Source: Streptomyces griseoviridis (lineage in GTDB: Bacteria; Actinomycetota; Actinomycetes; Streptomycetales; Streptomycetaceae). Taken from it: a stretch of 64,000 nt of DNA. Position 1 is the first letter of the stretch, and every line of letters begins with the position of its first letter. A model generated the notes under the pieces. That model was not told the DNA's origin. It made no database searches and was given only the letters and a program-made list of their open reading frames with translations. The stretch is taken from positions 3,651,001 to 3,715,000 of the forward strand of contig NZ_CP029078.1 of the NCBI RefSeq assembly GCF_005222485.1, given 5' to 3'. Of this stretch, positions 26,490-35,600 are shown one piece after another. Made by a program: the position numbers and the translations under genes.

Positions 26490-27404
26490 GTGAGCCAGGC
26501 ACTCGACACACCGCCCCCGACGCCGGCCCCGCCAGGCGACGACCTCGCGGCGCTCGCCGCCCGCCACGGCCTCACGGTCAGCGGCGCCCGCCCCACCCTG
26601 TCGGAGTACGTCCGCCAGCTCTGGGCCAGGCGCCACTTCATCGGCGCCTTCTCCACCGCCAAGCTCACCTCCCAGTACAGCCAGGCCAAGCTCGGCCAGG
26701 TGTGGCAGGTCATGACGCCGCTGCTGAACGCGGCCGTGTACTACTTCATCTTCGGCATCCTGCTCGGCACCAAGAAGGGCGTGCCCGACTACATCCCGTT
26801 CCTGGTCACGGGCGTGTTCATCTGGACGTTCACGCAGAGCTCGATCCTGGCCGGCACCCGCGCCATCTCAGGCAACCTCGGCCTGGTCAGGGCGCTGCAC
26901 TTCCCGCGGGCCGCGCTGCCGATCTCGTTCTGCCTCCAGCAGCTCCAGCAGCTGCTGTTCTCGATGTGCGCCCTGGTGGTGATCCTGCTCTGCTTCGGCG
27001 TGCCGGTCTCCCTCTCCTGGCTGCTCGCGGTGCCCGCGCTGGTCCTCCAGTTCACGTTCAACGCCGGAGTGGCGATGGTCGTGGCGCGGATGGGCGCGAA
27101 GACACCGGACATCGCGCAGCTCATGCCGTTCCTGCTGCGCACCTGGATGTACGTGTCCGGGGTGATGTGGAGCATCGACAAGCTCACGGAGAAGGACCAC
27201 CTGCCGCATATCGTGACCCTCGCGCTGGAGACCAATCCGGCGGCCGTCTACATCGACCTCATGCGCTACGCGCTGATCGACAGCTTCCACGCGAGTCAGC
27301 TCCCGCCGCACGTGTGGCCGGCGGCGACCGCGTGGGCGCTGATCGCCGGAGTCGGCGGGTTCATCTACTTCTGGAAGTCCGAGGAGACGTACGGCCGTGG
27401 CTGA
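26490..27404 (+). CDS. Wall polymer ABC exporter, permease (TagG/Wzm-type)
   Basis: 304 residues, ABC-2 type transport permease with a cytoplasmic N-terminus and six membrane segments. The N-terminal amphipathic region (TLSEYVRQLWARRHFIGAFS) followed by QYSQAKLGQVWQVMTPL is typical of TagG/Wzm exporters of teichoic acid or O-antigen. GTG start chosen because the family similarity begins just after it; the open frame upstream is low-complexity Pro-rich sequence. Overlaps the ATPase gene by 8 bases. It should move the undecaprenyl-linked polymer across the membrane (family knowledge). Confidence 0.92.
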   Translation: MSQALDTPPPTPAPPGDDLAALAARHGLTVSGARPTLSEYVRQLWARRHFIGAFSTAKLTSQYSQAKLGQVWQVMTPLLNAAVYYFIFGILLGTKKGVPDYIPFLVTGVFIWTFTQSSILAGTRAISGNLGLVRALHFPRAALPISFCLQQLQQLLFSMCALVVILLCFGVPVSLSWLLAVPALVLQFTFNAGVAMVVARMGAKTPDIAQLMPFLLRTWMYVSGVMWSIDKLTEKDHLPHIVTLALETNPAAVYIDLMRYALIDSFHASQLPPHVWPAATAWALIAGVGGFIYFWKSEETYGRG

Positions 27405-28254
27405 GAACACTTCCGAGCTGGTCCCCACCGTCGTCGCCGACGGCGTCGACATCGTCTACCGCGTCAACGGCACCGGCGCCGGACGCGGCTCCGCGACCGC
27501 GGCCCTCAACCGCATCCTGCGCCGCGGCAAGGCCGAGAAGGCGGCCGGCGTGCGCCGGGTGCACGCCGTGCGGAACGTGTCGTTCGTCGCCCACCGGGGC
27601 GAGGCGATCGGCCTGATCGGCACCAACGGCTCCGGCAAGTCGACGCTGCTCAAGGCGGTCGCGGGCCTGCTGCCGGTGGAGAACGGCCGGATCTACACCG
27701 ACGGCCAGCCCTCCCTGCTCGGCGTCAACGCGGCCCTGATGAGCGACCTCACCGGCGAACGCAACGTCTACCTCGGCGGCCTCGCCATGGGCATGTCCCG
27801 CGAGCAGATCAAGGAGCGCTACGACGACATCGTCGACTTCTCCGGGATCAACGAGAAGGGCGACTTCATCACCCTGCCGATGCGCACCTACTCCTCCGGC
27901 ATGGCGGCCCGCCTGCGGTTCTCCATCGCCGCCGCCAAGGACCACGACGTGCTGCTCATCGACGAGGCGCTCGCCACCGGCGACCGCAAGTTCCAGAAGC
28001 GCTCCGAGGACCGCATCCGCGAGCTGCGCAAGCACGCCGGGACGGTGTTCCTGGTCAGCCACAACAACAAGTCGATCCGCGACACCTGCGACCGGGTGCT
28101 GTGGCTGGAGCGCGGCGAGCTGCGCATGGACGGCCCGACGGACGACGTCCTCAAGGAGTACGAGGCCTTCACCGGCGACAAGGGCGACACCAAGCCCAAG
28201 GCGAAGCCGAAGGCAGCCGCCGCGCCGAAGACCCCGGCGGCGGCCTCCGTCTGA
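27397..28254 (+). CDS. Wall polymer ABC exporter, ATPase (TagH/Wzt-type)
   Basis: 285 residues. Walker A GTNGSGKST (75-83), a signature reading YSSGM (165-169) as in TagH/Wzt exporters rather than LSGGQ, Walker B VLLIDEALATGD with Asp189/Glu190, and the switch His in FLVSHNNKS. An N-terminal extension with a 50-residue loop comes before the ATPase core. The C-terminal tail is Lys/Pro/Ala-rich (KPKAKPKAAAAPK). Unlike Wzt, there is no large C-terminal glycan-binding domain. GTG start, overlapping the permease gene by 8 bases. Ends 3 bases before the stop of the convergent amidohydrolase gene. Confidence 0.93.
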   Translation: MAENTSELVPTVVADGVDIVYRVNGTGAGRGSATAALNRILRRGKAEKAAGVRRVHAVRNVSFVAHRGEAIGLIGTNGSGKSTLLKAVAGLLPVENGRIYTDGQPSLLGVNAALMSDLTGERNVYLGGLAMGMSREQIKERYDDIVDFSGINEKGDFITLPMRTYSSGMAARLRFSIAAAKDHDVLLIDEALATGDRKFQKRSEDRIRELRKHAGTVFLVSHNNKSIRDTCDRVLWLERGELRMDGPTDDVLKEYEAFTGDKGDTKPKAKPKAAAAPKTPAAASV

Positions 28255-28257
28255 GCG

Positions 28258-29904
28258 TCAGCCGAGGGCGCCCGCGTCGTGCACGACCTCGCCGCCGATC
28301 ACCGTGGCGCCCACGGTCAGGGTGTCGATCCGCCCGGGGTCGACACCCAGCAGGTCGTCCGAGAGGACCGCGAAGTCGGCCAGCATGCCGCGGGCGAGGC
28401 GGCCCTTGCGGTCCTCGGCGTGCTCGGCGTAGGCCGACCCCACGGTGTAGGCGTACAGGGCCTGCTCGGGGGTGACCGCCTCGGCGGGGGCCAGCGGGAC
28501 CCCGGCCGCGGTGCGGCGGTTGACCATGTCGTGGATGCCGAGCAGCGGACTGCCGTGCGCCACCGGGGCGTCGCTGCTGCCGGGCAGGACGGCGCCGGCG
28601 TCCAGCAGGCTGCGCATCCGGTAGCAGTGCTCGGCGCGCTCGGGGCCGAGCGCGGTGATCATGCCGTCGCCGATCTCGGAGACGAAGCGCCCCTGCGGCA
28701 CCGGGATCACCTGGTTGGCGACCAGCCGGCGCACCTGCTGGTCGGAGGCGACGGCGAAGTGCTCGATGCGGTGGCGGGCGTCCCGGCGCGGATGGGCCGC
28801 CTGCGCGGCCTCGAAGGCGTCCAGGACGACGTCGACGGCGGCGTCCCCGATGGCGTGGGCGGCGATCTGCCAGCCGCACCGGTGCGCCTCGGTGATGGTG
28901 CGGCGCAGCCACTCCTCGTCGAACTGGAGGAAGCCGACGTTGTCGGGTTCGTCCTGGTAGCCGCAGCACATGTGGGCCGAGCGGCCGATCAGGGAGCCGT
29001 CCGTGGCGATCTTGGTGGCGCCGATCTTCAGCCGGTCGTCGCCGAACCCGCTGCGCAGCCCCAGGTCGAGCCCGAACCAGGTGGCGCCGTCACCGACGGG
29101 CCCCAGGTCGTGCAGAACGGTCATGTAGGGCATCACCGTGGTGCGGATCCTCAGCGCGCCCTCCCGCACGGCCCGGTGGAAGGCGTGCAGGTCGGCGGGG
29201 CCGTGCCCGACGTGTTCGGCGGCGGCGATGCCCGGCTCGGTGAGGCTGGTGATGCCCTCGGTCACGCCCTGGTCGTTGCCCGCCGCGATGGCCGCGACGA
29301 TCGCGTCCGCGGGGGTGGGCCGGAACGCCCTGGTCACCAGGTGCTGGGCGGTCTCCTGGAGCAGGCCGACCGCCCTGCCGTCCGCCGCCCGCTCGACGTG
29401 GCCGCCGTCGAGGTCGGGCACGCCGAACCGGTCGGTGAAACCGGCGCGGGTGAAGGCGGCGGTGTTGGCCACGCCCATGTGGCAGGAGACGTGTTCCAGC
29501 CACACCGGACGCCCCTGTGCCGCCTCGTCGAGGGCCTCGGCCGTCGGATGGGCGCCGATCTTGTTCTGGTCGTAGCCCGCGCCGAAGATCCACTCGTCGG
29601 GCCCGAGACCGGCCGCCCGCTCCCGCACCGCCGCGTACAGGGCGTCGAGGGTGGGGACGGTCCTGGCGTGCAGGTCGAGCTGGAGGAGCCGGCGACCGCG
29701 CATGCTCAGGTGCTGGTGGGCGTCGTTGAAGCCGGGCACCGCCGGGGCGCCCCGCAGGTCGTGGACCCGGTCGGCGGTGCAGCCGGCGACGTCGTCGTCC
29801 AGGCCGGCGATCCGGCCCCCGATGACCCCGAGGGTGTGGGCGGTGGGCCGGTCCGGGTCGAGGGTGGTGAAGCGGCCGTTGGTGAACAGGGCGTCCAAGC
29901 GCAT
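28258..29904 (-). CDS. Amidohydrolase, YtcJ-like
   Basis: 548 residues, metal-dependent hydrolase of the amidohydrolase superfamily (Amidohydro_3, YtcJ-like). Metal ligands are seen as His63 and His65 in NDAHQHL, with later His residues in IAAHAIGD and HRIEHF and the catalytic Asp in GSSDAPV. Length is usual. ATG preceded by AGGA 8 bases upstream. YtcJ-type enzymes hydrolyse C-N bonds (some are formamide or N-substituted amide hydrolases), but the substrate here is unknown. Transcribed with the upstream MFS transporter (40-base gap), so the pair probably imports and hydrolyses a small organic compound under the divergent LysR regulator (inference). Confidence 0.9.
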   Translation of the reverse strand: MRLDALFTNGRFTTLDPDRPTAHTLGVIGGRIAGLDDDVAGCTADRVHDLRGAPAVPGFNDAHQHLSMRGRRLLQLDLHARTVPTLDALYAAVRERAAGLGPDEWIFGAGYDQNKIGAHPTAEALDEAAQGRPVWLEHVSCHMGVANTAAFTRAGFTDRFGVPDLDGGHVERAADGRAVGLLQETAQHLVTRAFRPTPADAIVAAIAAGNDQGVTEGITSLTEPGIAAAEHVGHGPADLHAFHRAVREGALRIRTTVMPYMTVLHDLGPVGDGATWFGLDLGLRSGFGDDRLKIGATKIATDGSLIGRSAHMCCGYQDEPDNVGFLQFDEEWLRRTITEAHRCGWQIAAHAIGDAAVDVVLDAFEAAQAAHPRRDARHRIEHFAVASDQQVRRLVANQVIPVPQGRFVSEIGDGMITALGPERAEHCYRMRSLLDAGAVLPGSSDAPVAHGSPLLGIHDMVNRRTAAGVPLAPAEAVTPEQALYAYTVGSAYAEHAEDRKGRLARGMLADFAVLSDDLLGVDPGRIDTLTVGATVIGGEVVHDAGALG

Positions 29905-29944
29905 GACTGGTTCCTAGCGAAGAGGGTTCGTGCGGGTGGCCGGA

Positions 29945-31282
29945 TCACGCCACGGCGGGCCGGCCCTCCGGCTCCCGGACGCCGGTCGGCGCCTCGTCGT
30001 CCGGCTGGGGGCGGCGCCTGGCCAGGGCCAGCACGCTGACCGTCGTCAGCAGCAGGAGCACGACGTAGTAGCCGACCACCGGCCAGTGCCCGCCGCCCCG
30101 GGTGAGCAGCCACTGGGCGAGCAGCGGGGTGGAGCCGCCGATGACGGTGCTGCACAGCTGGTAGGCCATGGAGACGCCGGTGTAGCGGACCCTGACGGGG
30201 AACGCCTGGGAGAGGAAGCCGGCCAGCAGCGCGTAGTAGCTGCACCCGGTGAGCACGCCGAGCGCGAGGCCCACGCCGATCAGGGCGCTGTCGCGGGTGG
30301 CGATCAGCAGGAACATCGGCACCGCGACGACGATGTTGGCGACCAGGGCGCCCGCCATCAGCCGGACGGTCCCCACCCGCTGGGCCAGCAGCGCCGCGAG
30401 CGGCTGCCACAGGAACTGCAGGACGGCGAGGACGAGCAGGATGTCGAGCATGGTCTGCCGGTGCACGCCCAGGTCGCTGGTGGCCCAGGAGAGCACGAAG
30501 GTGTTGGTGAAGTAGGCGGACGAGATGCCCATCGCGCTGGCGCCCACGCCGAGCAGGACCAGCGGCCACGAGGTGCGGAACAGCTCGACCACGGGGATCT
30601 TCGGGGCGGCCTCCTCGTGCTTCCTGGCCTCCTCGAAGTCGGTGGACTCGGAGACCTTCAGCCGGATGACCAGGCCGATGACGACCAGCACGGCGGAGAG
30701 CAGGAACGGCACGCGCCAGCCCCACGACAGGAAGGCGTCGTCGGGCAGATGGCCCACGGCGATGAAGACCAGGGAGGCCAGCACGGCGCCTGCGGGCGAG
30801 CCCTGCTGGACCCACATGCCGGCCAGTCCGCGGCGCTTGTGCTCGGTGTTCTCGGTGGCCATGAGCACCGCGCCGCCCCATTCGCCGCCGACCGCGATGC
30901 CCTGCACGGCGCGCAGCAGCACCAGCAGGACGGGCGCGGCGACGCCGATGCTCGCGTGGGTGGGCAGCACACCGATGAGCGTGGTGGCCGACCCCATCAG
31001 AACCAGCGTGGTGACGAGGACGTTCTTGCGCCCCACCCGGTCGCCGATGTGGCCGAAGATCAGTCCGCCCACCGGGCGGGCCAGGAAGCCGACCCAGAAG
31101 GTGGCGAAGGCGGCGAGGGTGCCGGCGGCCGGGCTGGCGGTGGGGAAGAACAGCTTGCCGAACACCAGGGCGGTGGCGGTGCCGTAGATGTAGAAGTCGT
31201 ACCACTCGACGGCGGTCCCGATGAAGGACGCGGTGGTGGCACGTCTGGCTCTGCGGCCAGGGGTGGACATGGCGTGGGGCAT
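29945..31282 (-). CDS. MFS transporter, metabolite:H+ symporter type
   Basis: 445 residues, twelve membrane segments. Signature of the MHS group (ProP, KgtP, ShiA): ASFIGTAVEWYDFYIYG at the N-terminus, GHIGDRVGRKN in the 2-3 loop and QGIAVGGEWGGAVLMATE in TM4-5. These proteins import organic acids, proline/betaine or shikimate-like compounds with protons. ATG chosen because GGAG lies 6 bases upstream; a second ATG lies four codons later. First gene of a two-gene unit with the YtcJ-like hydrolase, divergent from lysR. Confidence 0.93.
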   Translation of the reverse strand: MPHAMSTPGRRARRATTASFIGTAVEWYDFYIYGTATALVFGKLFFPTASPAAGTLAAFATFWVGFLARPVGGLIFGHIGDRVGRKNVLVTTLVLMGSATTLIGVLPTHASIGVAAPVLLVLLRAVQGIAVGGEWGGAVLMATENTEHKRRGLAGMWVQQGSPAGAVLASLVFIAVGHLPDDAFLSWGWRVPFLLSAVLVVIGLVIRLKVSESTDFEEARKHEEAAPKIPVVELFRTSWPLVLLGVGASAMGISSAYFTNTFVLSWATSDLGVHRQTMLDILLVLAVLQFLWQPLAALLAQRVGTVRLMAGALVANIVVAVPMFLLIATRDSALIGVGLALGVLTGCSYYALLAGFLSQAFPVRVRYTGVSMAYQLCSTVIGGSTPLLAQWLLTRGGGHWPVVGYYVVLLLLTTVSVLALARRRPQPDDEAPTGVREPEGRPAVA

Positions 31283-31415
31283 GGCTGACTCCGGGGATGA
31301 GCGGCGGTGCCGACGGATTCGACCTGCGCGGAAGGAGGCCGCGTGAGGACCTGCGATGACCGCGACGCTGCGGGTGCCCGTTCGAACGGTGTTGTCCGGT
31401 CCGCCTCAGTTTCGT

Positions 31416-31463
31416 AGCTCACCGGCCATACGGTCCAGTACCTTCTGAGCTGCGCGGCCATAC
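31416..31463. promoter_or_regulatory. Direct repeat in the MFS/lysR divergent promoter region
   Basis: The sequence AGCTNNNCGGCCATAC occurs twice, at 31416-31431 and 31448-31463, spaced 32 bases (about three helical turns). This fits recognition by a LysR dimer pair near its own gene, 53-100 bases upstream of the lysR start. Confidence 0.5.
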
Positions 31464-31515
31464 CCTCAAGGCATGGCGCCCTGGTGGGCGGGCGCGGCGA
31501 CACGACGGAGGCACG

Positions 31516-32487
31516 ATGGAACTGCGGGTGCTGCGCTACTTCCTCGCGGTGGTCGACACCGGCTCGATGACGGCGGCCGCCGCGCGCGTCCATGTGGCGC
31601 AGCCCTCCGTCTCCCGGCAACTACGCTCCCTCGAACGCGAGTTGGGCACCGAGCTGCTGCGCCGCACCAGCACGGGGGTGCGGCTCACTGCGGCCGGACG
31701 CCGCTTCGTGCCCGTCGCCAGGGACCTCACGCTGCGCGCCGCCCGGGGCACCGAGCTGCTCCAGGCGCTCTCCGGGCAGAGCCCGTTGCAGTTCCGGGTG
31801 GCCTGCCCCAACTCCACCATCACGCACCTGGTGGCCCCGTTCGTCGCCGAGGTCGGCGGGCCGTTCGCCGACGCCAGGGGCTGTGAGCCCGACCAGGTGT
31901 ACGAGCGACTGCGGGCCGGTGACGTCGACATCGGCATCTCCACCAGCCCGCCGCCCGGCGGCATGGCCGCGCTGCGGCTCGGCGGGCGCCGGATCAGCGC
32001 CCAACTGCCCGCCTCCCACCCGCTGGCCCGGGAGGACGGCGGTGATCTGGAGCTGGCGAGCCTGCTCGACCACCCGGTCATCGTCAGCGGCCGGACCAGC
32101 GCCGTGCGGCGGGCCCTCGACACGGCCCTGTACGAGCAGGGCACACCGCTGCGGCCGGCCTTCGAACCGCAGTCCGAGGCGATGGCGCAGGCCCTGGCCG
32201 CCGCGGGCCACGGCGTCTGCGTCGTCCTCGACCACCCGCAGTTCGACCTGTGCGCCCGCCCGCTGACCTGCCGGGGCGGCGCGCTGGCCGTCTCCCTGTA
32301 CGCCGGCTGGGACCCCGACCACTACGCGCACGCCGAGATCGACGCGGCGATGCGGGACCTGTCGCGCTGGCTCATGGCCAACGACGGCGGCAGAAAACCC
32401 GGCAGCCGCCCCGCCCCACCCACGACGGACCCCGCACCGGCGCCAGCACCAGCACCAGCACCAGCACCAGCACCGGATCAGACCTAG
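31516..32487 (+). CDS. LysR-family transcriptional regulator
   Basis: 323 residues. N-terminal LysR helix-turn-helix: MELRVLRYFLAVVDTGSMT, AAARVHVAQPSVSRQLRSLE, LLRRTSTGVRLTAAG. The rest is a two-lobed effector domain. ATG with GGAGG 7 bases upstream. The last 25 residues are a low-complexity tail ending in alternating Ala-Pro encoded by a hexanucleotide repeat, outside the LysR fold. Divergent from the MFS/YtcJ-like pair, which it likely activates in response to the transported compound (typical LysR arrangement). Confidence 0.94.
   Translation: MELRVLRYFLAVVDTGSMTAAAARVHVAQPSVSRQLRSLERELGTELLRRTSTGVRLTAAGRRFVPVARDLTLRAARGTELLQALSGQSPLQFRVACPNSTITHLVAPFVAEVGGPFADARGCEPDQVYERLRAGDVDIGISTSPPPGGMAALRLGGRRISAQLPASHPLAREDGGDLELASLLDHPVIVSGRTSAVRRALDTALYEQGTPLRPAFEPQSEAMAQALAAAGHGVCVVLDHPQFDLCARPLTCRGGALAVSLYAGWDPDHYAHAEIDAAMRDLSRWLMANDGGRKPGSRPAPPTTDPAPAPAPAPAPAPAPDQT
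32434..32475. repeat. Hexanucleotide microsatellite at the 3' end of lysR
   Basis: About six or seven tandem copies of a CACCAG-type hexamer, encoding an (Ala-Pro)n tail. The six-base unit keeps the frame; copy number may vary. Confidence 0.8.
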
Positions 32488-32539
32488 GCCCGGACCCAGG
32501 TTCCGGTCGCTGCTGCGCAGGCGGACGGCCGGCGCGGAC

Positions 32540-32582
32540 GGCGAAGGCGCCCGGGACCATGACGGTCCCGGGCGCCTTCGCC
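32540..32582. terminator. Bidirectional terminator between lysR and the glutamate dehydrogenase gene
   Basis: Perfect 19-bp stem (GGCGAAGGCGCCCGGGACC and its complement) with a 5-base ATGAC loop, midway between two convergent stop codons. Serves both strands; no U tract on either side. Confidence 0.8.
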
Positions 32583-32605
32583 TGCGGTCAGCCTCGGGTC
32601 AGGGC

Positions 32606-35600
32606 CTACGAGTGGGTCCTGAGCAGGGTGCGCATGGTACGCATCGCCACCGACAGGTTGGCGAGGTCGAACGCCTCCGAGCCCTGGATCTCCTCCAGGG
32701 TGGTGCGCGCCCGGCTGAGGATCGCCGCGTTCTTCTCCTCCCAGGCGGTGAAGCGCTGCTCGGGCGTCGAGGTGCCGTTGCCCGCGGCCAGGACGTCCGC
32801 GGTCAGCGCCGAGTGGGCCGCGTAGAGGTCCTCGCGGATCGACGCGCGGGCCATGGACTGCCAGCGGTCCGCGCGGGGCAGCTCGATGATGCGGTCCATG
32901 AGCTGGGAGATGTGCAGCCGGTCGGCGAGGTCGTAGTAGACCTCGGCGACCTGCATCGGCTCCTTGCCGGTGCGGTCGGCCACCGAGACGATGTCCAGCG
33001 CCGGGAACACCGAGGAGAACCCGGCGACCCCGGTGGCCAGCTCCTCGGGGACCCCGGCGGCGGTCAGCTCGTCGTGGATGCGCTGCCACCACTCGGCGTC
33101 GGCGCCGCGCAGCAGCTTCGGCAGCTCCTGCCAGACCTGCTCGACGCGGTCCGCGAAGAACTCCACCGTCTCGGCGATCTGCAGCGGCTGCGGCCGGTTG
33201 TTGAGCAGCCACCGCGTGCCGCGCTCCACCAGCCGGCGCGAGTGCAGCCTGATCCGGGTCTGGACGGCGGCCTCGACGGTGTTGTCGAGCCCCTCCACCG
33301 CGTCCCACACCGGCGAGGAGCGGAAGATCGCGCGGGCCGCGGTCTGCGCCCTGACGATCTCCTCGAGAGAGGCGCCGGTCTCCTCCCGCAGCCGGTGCAG
33401 ATACGTTGTTCCGCCGGTGTTGACGGTGTCGTTGACCAGCACGGTCGTGACGATCTCGCGGCGCAGCGGGTGCCCGTCGACGTGCTCGGCGAACTTCTCC
33501 CGCACGTCGGTCGGGAAGTACGCGTACAGCAGGCCGCGCAGGTAGTCGTCGTCGGGCAGCGAGGTGTGCAGCAGCTCGTCGGCGACGGTGATCTTCGTGT
33601 AGGCCAGCAGGACGGCCGTCTCGGGGCTGGTCAGGCCCTGGCCCTGGGAGAGCCGCTCGCGGATCTGGCGGTCCGTGGGCAGGAACTCGAGGGCCCGGTC
33701 CAGATGGCCCTCGCGCACCAGGTGGCGGATGAACCGCTGCTGGGCGTGGAGCATGTCCTTGGACTGGGCGAGCGCGTTGGCGATCGCGGTGTTCTGCGCG
33801 TAGTTGTTGCGCAGCACGAGACGGCCGACCTCGTCGGTCATCCCCGCGAGCACCTTGTTGCGCTGCTTGACGGTCATGTCGCCGTCGTTGACCAGGCTGT
33901 TGAGCAGGATCTTGATGTTCACCTCGTGGTCGGAGGTGTCCACGCCCGCGCTGTTGTCGATGGCGTCCGTGTTGATCCGGCCGCCGGTGAGCGCGAACTC
34001 GATCCGGCCGAGCTGGGTCAGGCCCAGGTTGCCGCCCTCACCGACGACCTTGACGCGCAGGTCGGCGCCGTCCACCCGGATCGGGTCGTTGGCCTTGTCG
34101 CCGACGTCCGCGTGGGACTCCGTCGACGCCTTGACGTAGGTGCCGATACCGCCGTTCCACAGCAGGTCGACCCGGGCCTTGAGGATCGCCTTCATCAGGT
34201 CGGCCGGGGTCATCTTGGTGACGCCCGACTCGATGCCGAGCGCCTCGCGGATGTGCCCGTTGACCGTGATGGCCTTGGCGGTGCGGGGGAAGACGCCGCC
34301 GCCCGTGGAGAGCAGGCTCGTGTCGTAGTCGGCCCAGGAGCTGCGCGGCAGCTCGAAGACGCGGCGGCGCTCGGCGTAGGAGGTGGCCGCGTCCGGGGTC
34401 GGGTCGATGAAGATGTGCCGGTGGTCGAAGGCGGCGACCAGCCGGATGTGCTCGGACAGCAGCATGCCGTTGCCGAACACGTCACCGGACATGTCACCGA
34501 TGCCGACGACCGTGAAGTCCTCGCTCTGGGTGTCCACGGCCAGCTCGCGGAAGTGCCGCTTGACGGACTCCCAGGCGCCGCGCGCGGTGATGCCCATGCC
34601 CTTGTGGTCGTAGCCGGCCGAGCCGCCGGAGGCGAAGGCGTCCCCGAGCCAGAAGTTGTACGTCCCGGCGACCCCGTTGGCGATGTCGGAGAAGGTCGCG
34701 GTGCCCTTGTCGGCGGCGACGACGAGGTAGGTGTCGTCCTCGTCGTGGCGGACCACGTCGGCCGGCGGCACGACCTCGCCCGCCACCATGTTGTCGGTGA
34801 TGTCGAGCAGCGCCGAGATGAACGTCTTGTAGCTGGCGATGCCCTCGGCGAGCCACGCGTCGCGGTCCACGGCCGGGTCGGGCAGCTGCTTGGCGACGAA
34901 GCCGCCCTTGGCGCCGACCGGCACGATGACGGTGTTCTTCACCATCTGCGCCTTGACCAGGCCGAGGATCTCGGTGCGGAAGTCCTCCCGCCGGTCCGAC
35001 CAGCGCAGACCACCGCGCGCGACCTTCCCGAACCGCAGGTGCACGCCCTCGACGCGCGGCGAGTACACCCAGATCTCGTACGCCGGACGCGGCGCCGGCA
35101 GGTCCGGGATGGCCTGCGGGTCGAACTTCATGGAGACGTACGCGTGCGGCGTGCCGTCCGCTGCCTCCTGGAAGAAGTTGGTGCGCAGGGTCGCCTTGAT
35201 GACGGTCAGGAACGAGCGCAGGATGCGGTCCTCGTCGAGCGAGGCCACCTGGTCGAGGGCCGCGTCGACCTCTTCGAGGAGCGCGTCGACGATCTCGTGC
35301 CCGGCCCGCTGCCGCTCCGGCGCCATCCGCGCCTCGAACAGCGAGACCAGCAGCCGGGTGGTGTGGACGTTGTTGCGGAGGGTGTCCTCCATGTAGTCCT
35401 GGCTGAACGGCGAACCGGCCTGGCGCAGGTACTTGGCGTAGGCGCGCAGCACCATCGCCTGCCGCCAGGACAGGCCGGTGCTCAGCACCAGCGCGTTGAA
35501 GCCGTCGTTCTCCGCCCGTCCCGTCCAGGTGGCGGCGAACGCCTCCTGGAACCGCTCGCGGCCGTCCTCGCCCAGGTAGTCGCCGTTGCCGACGAGCGAC

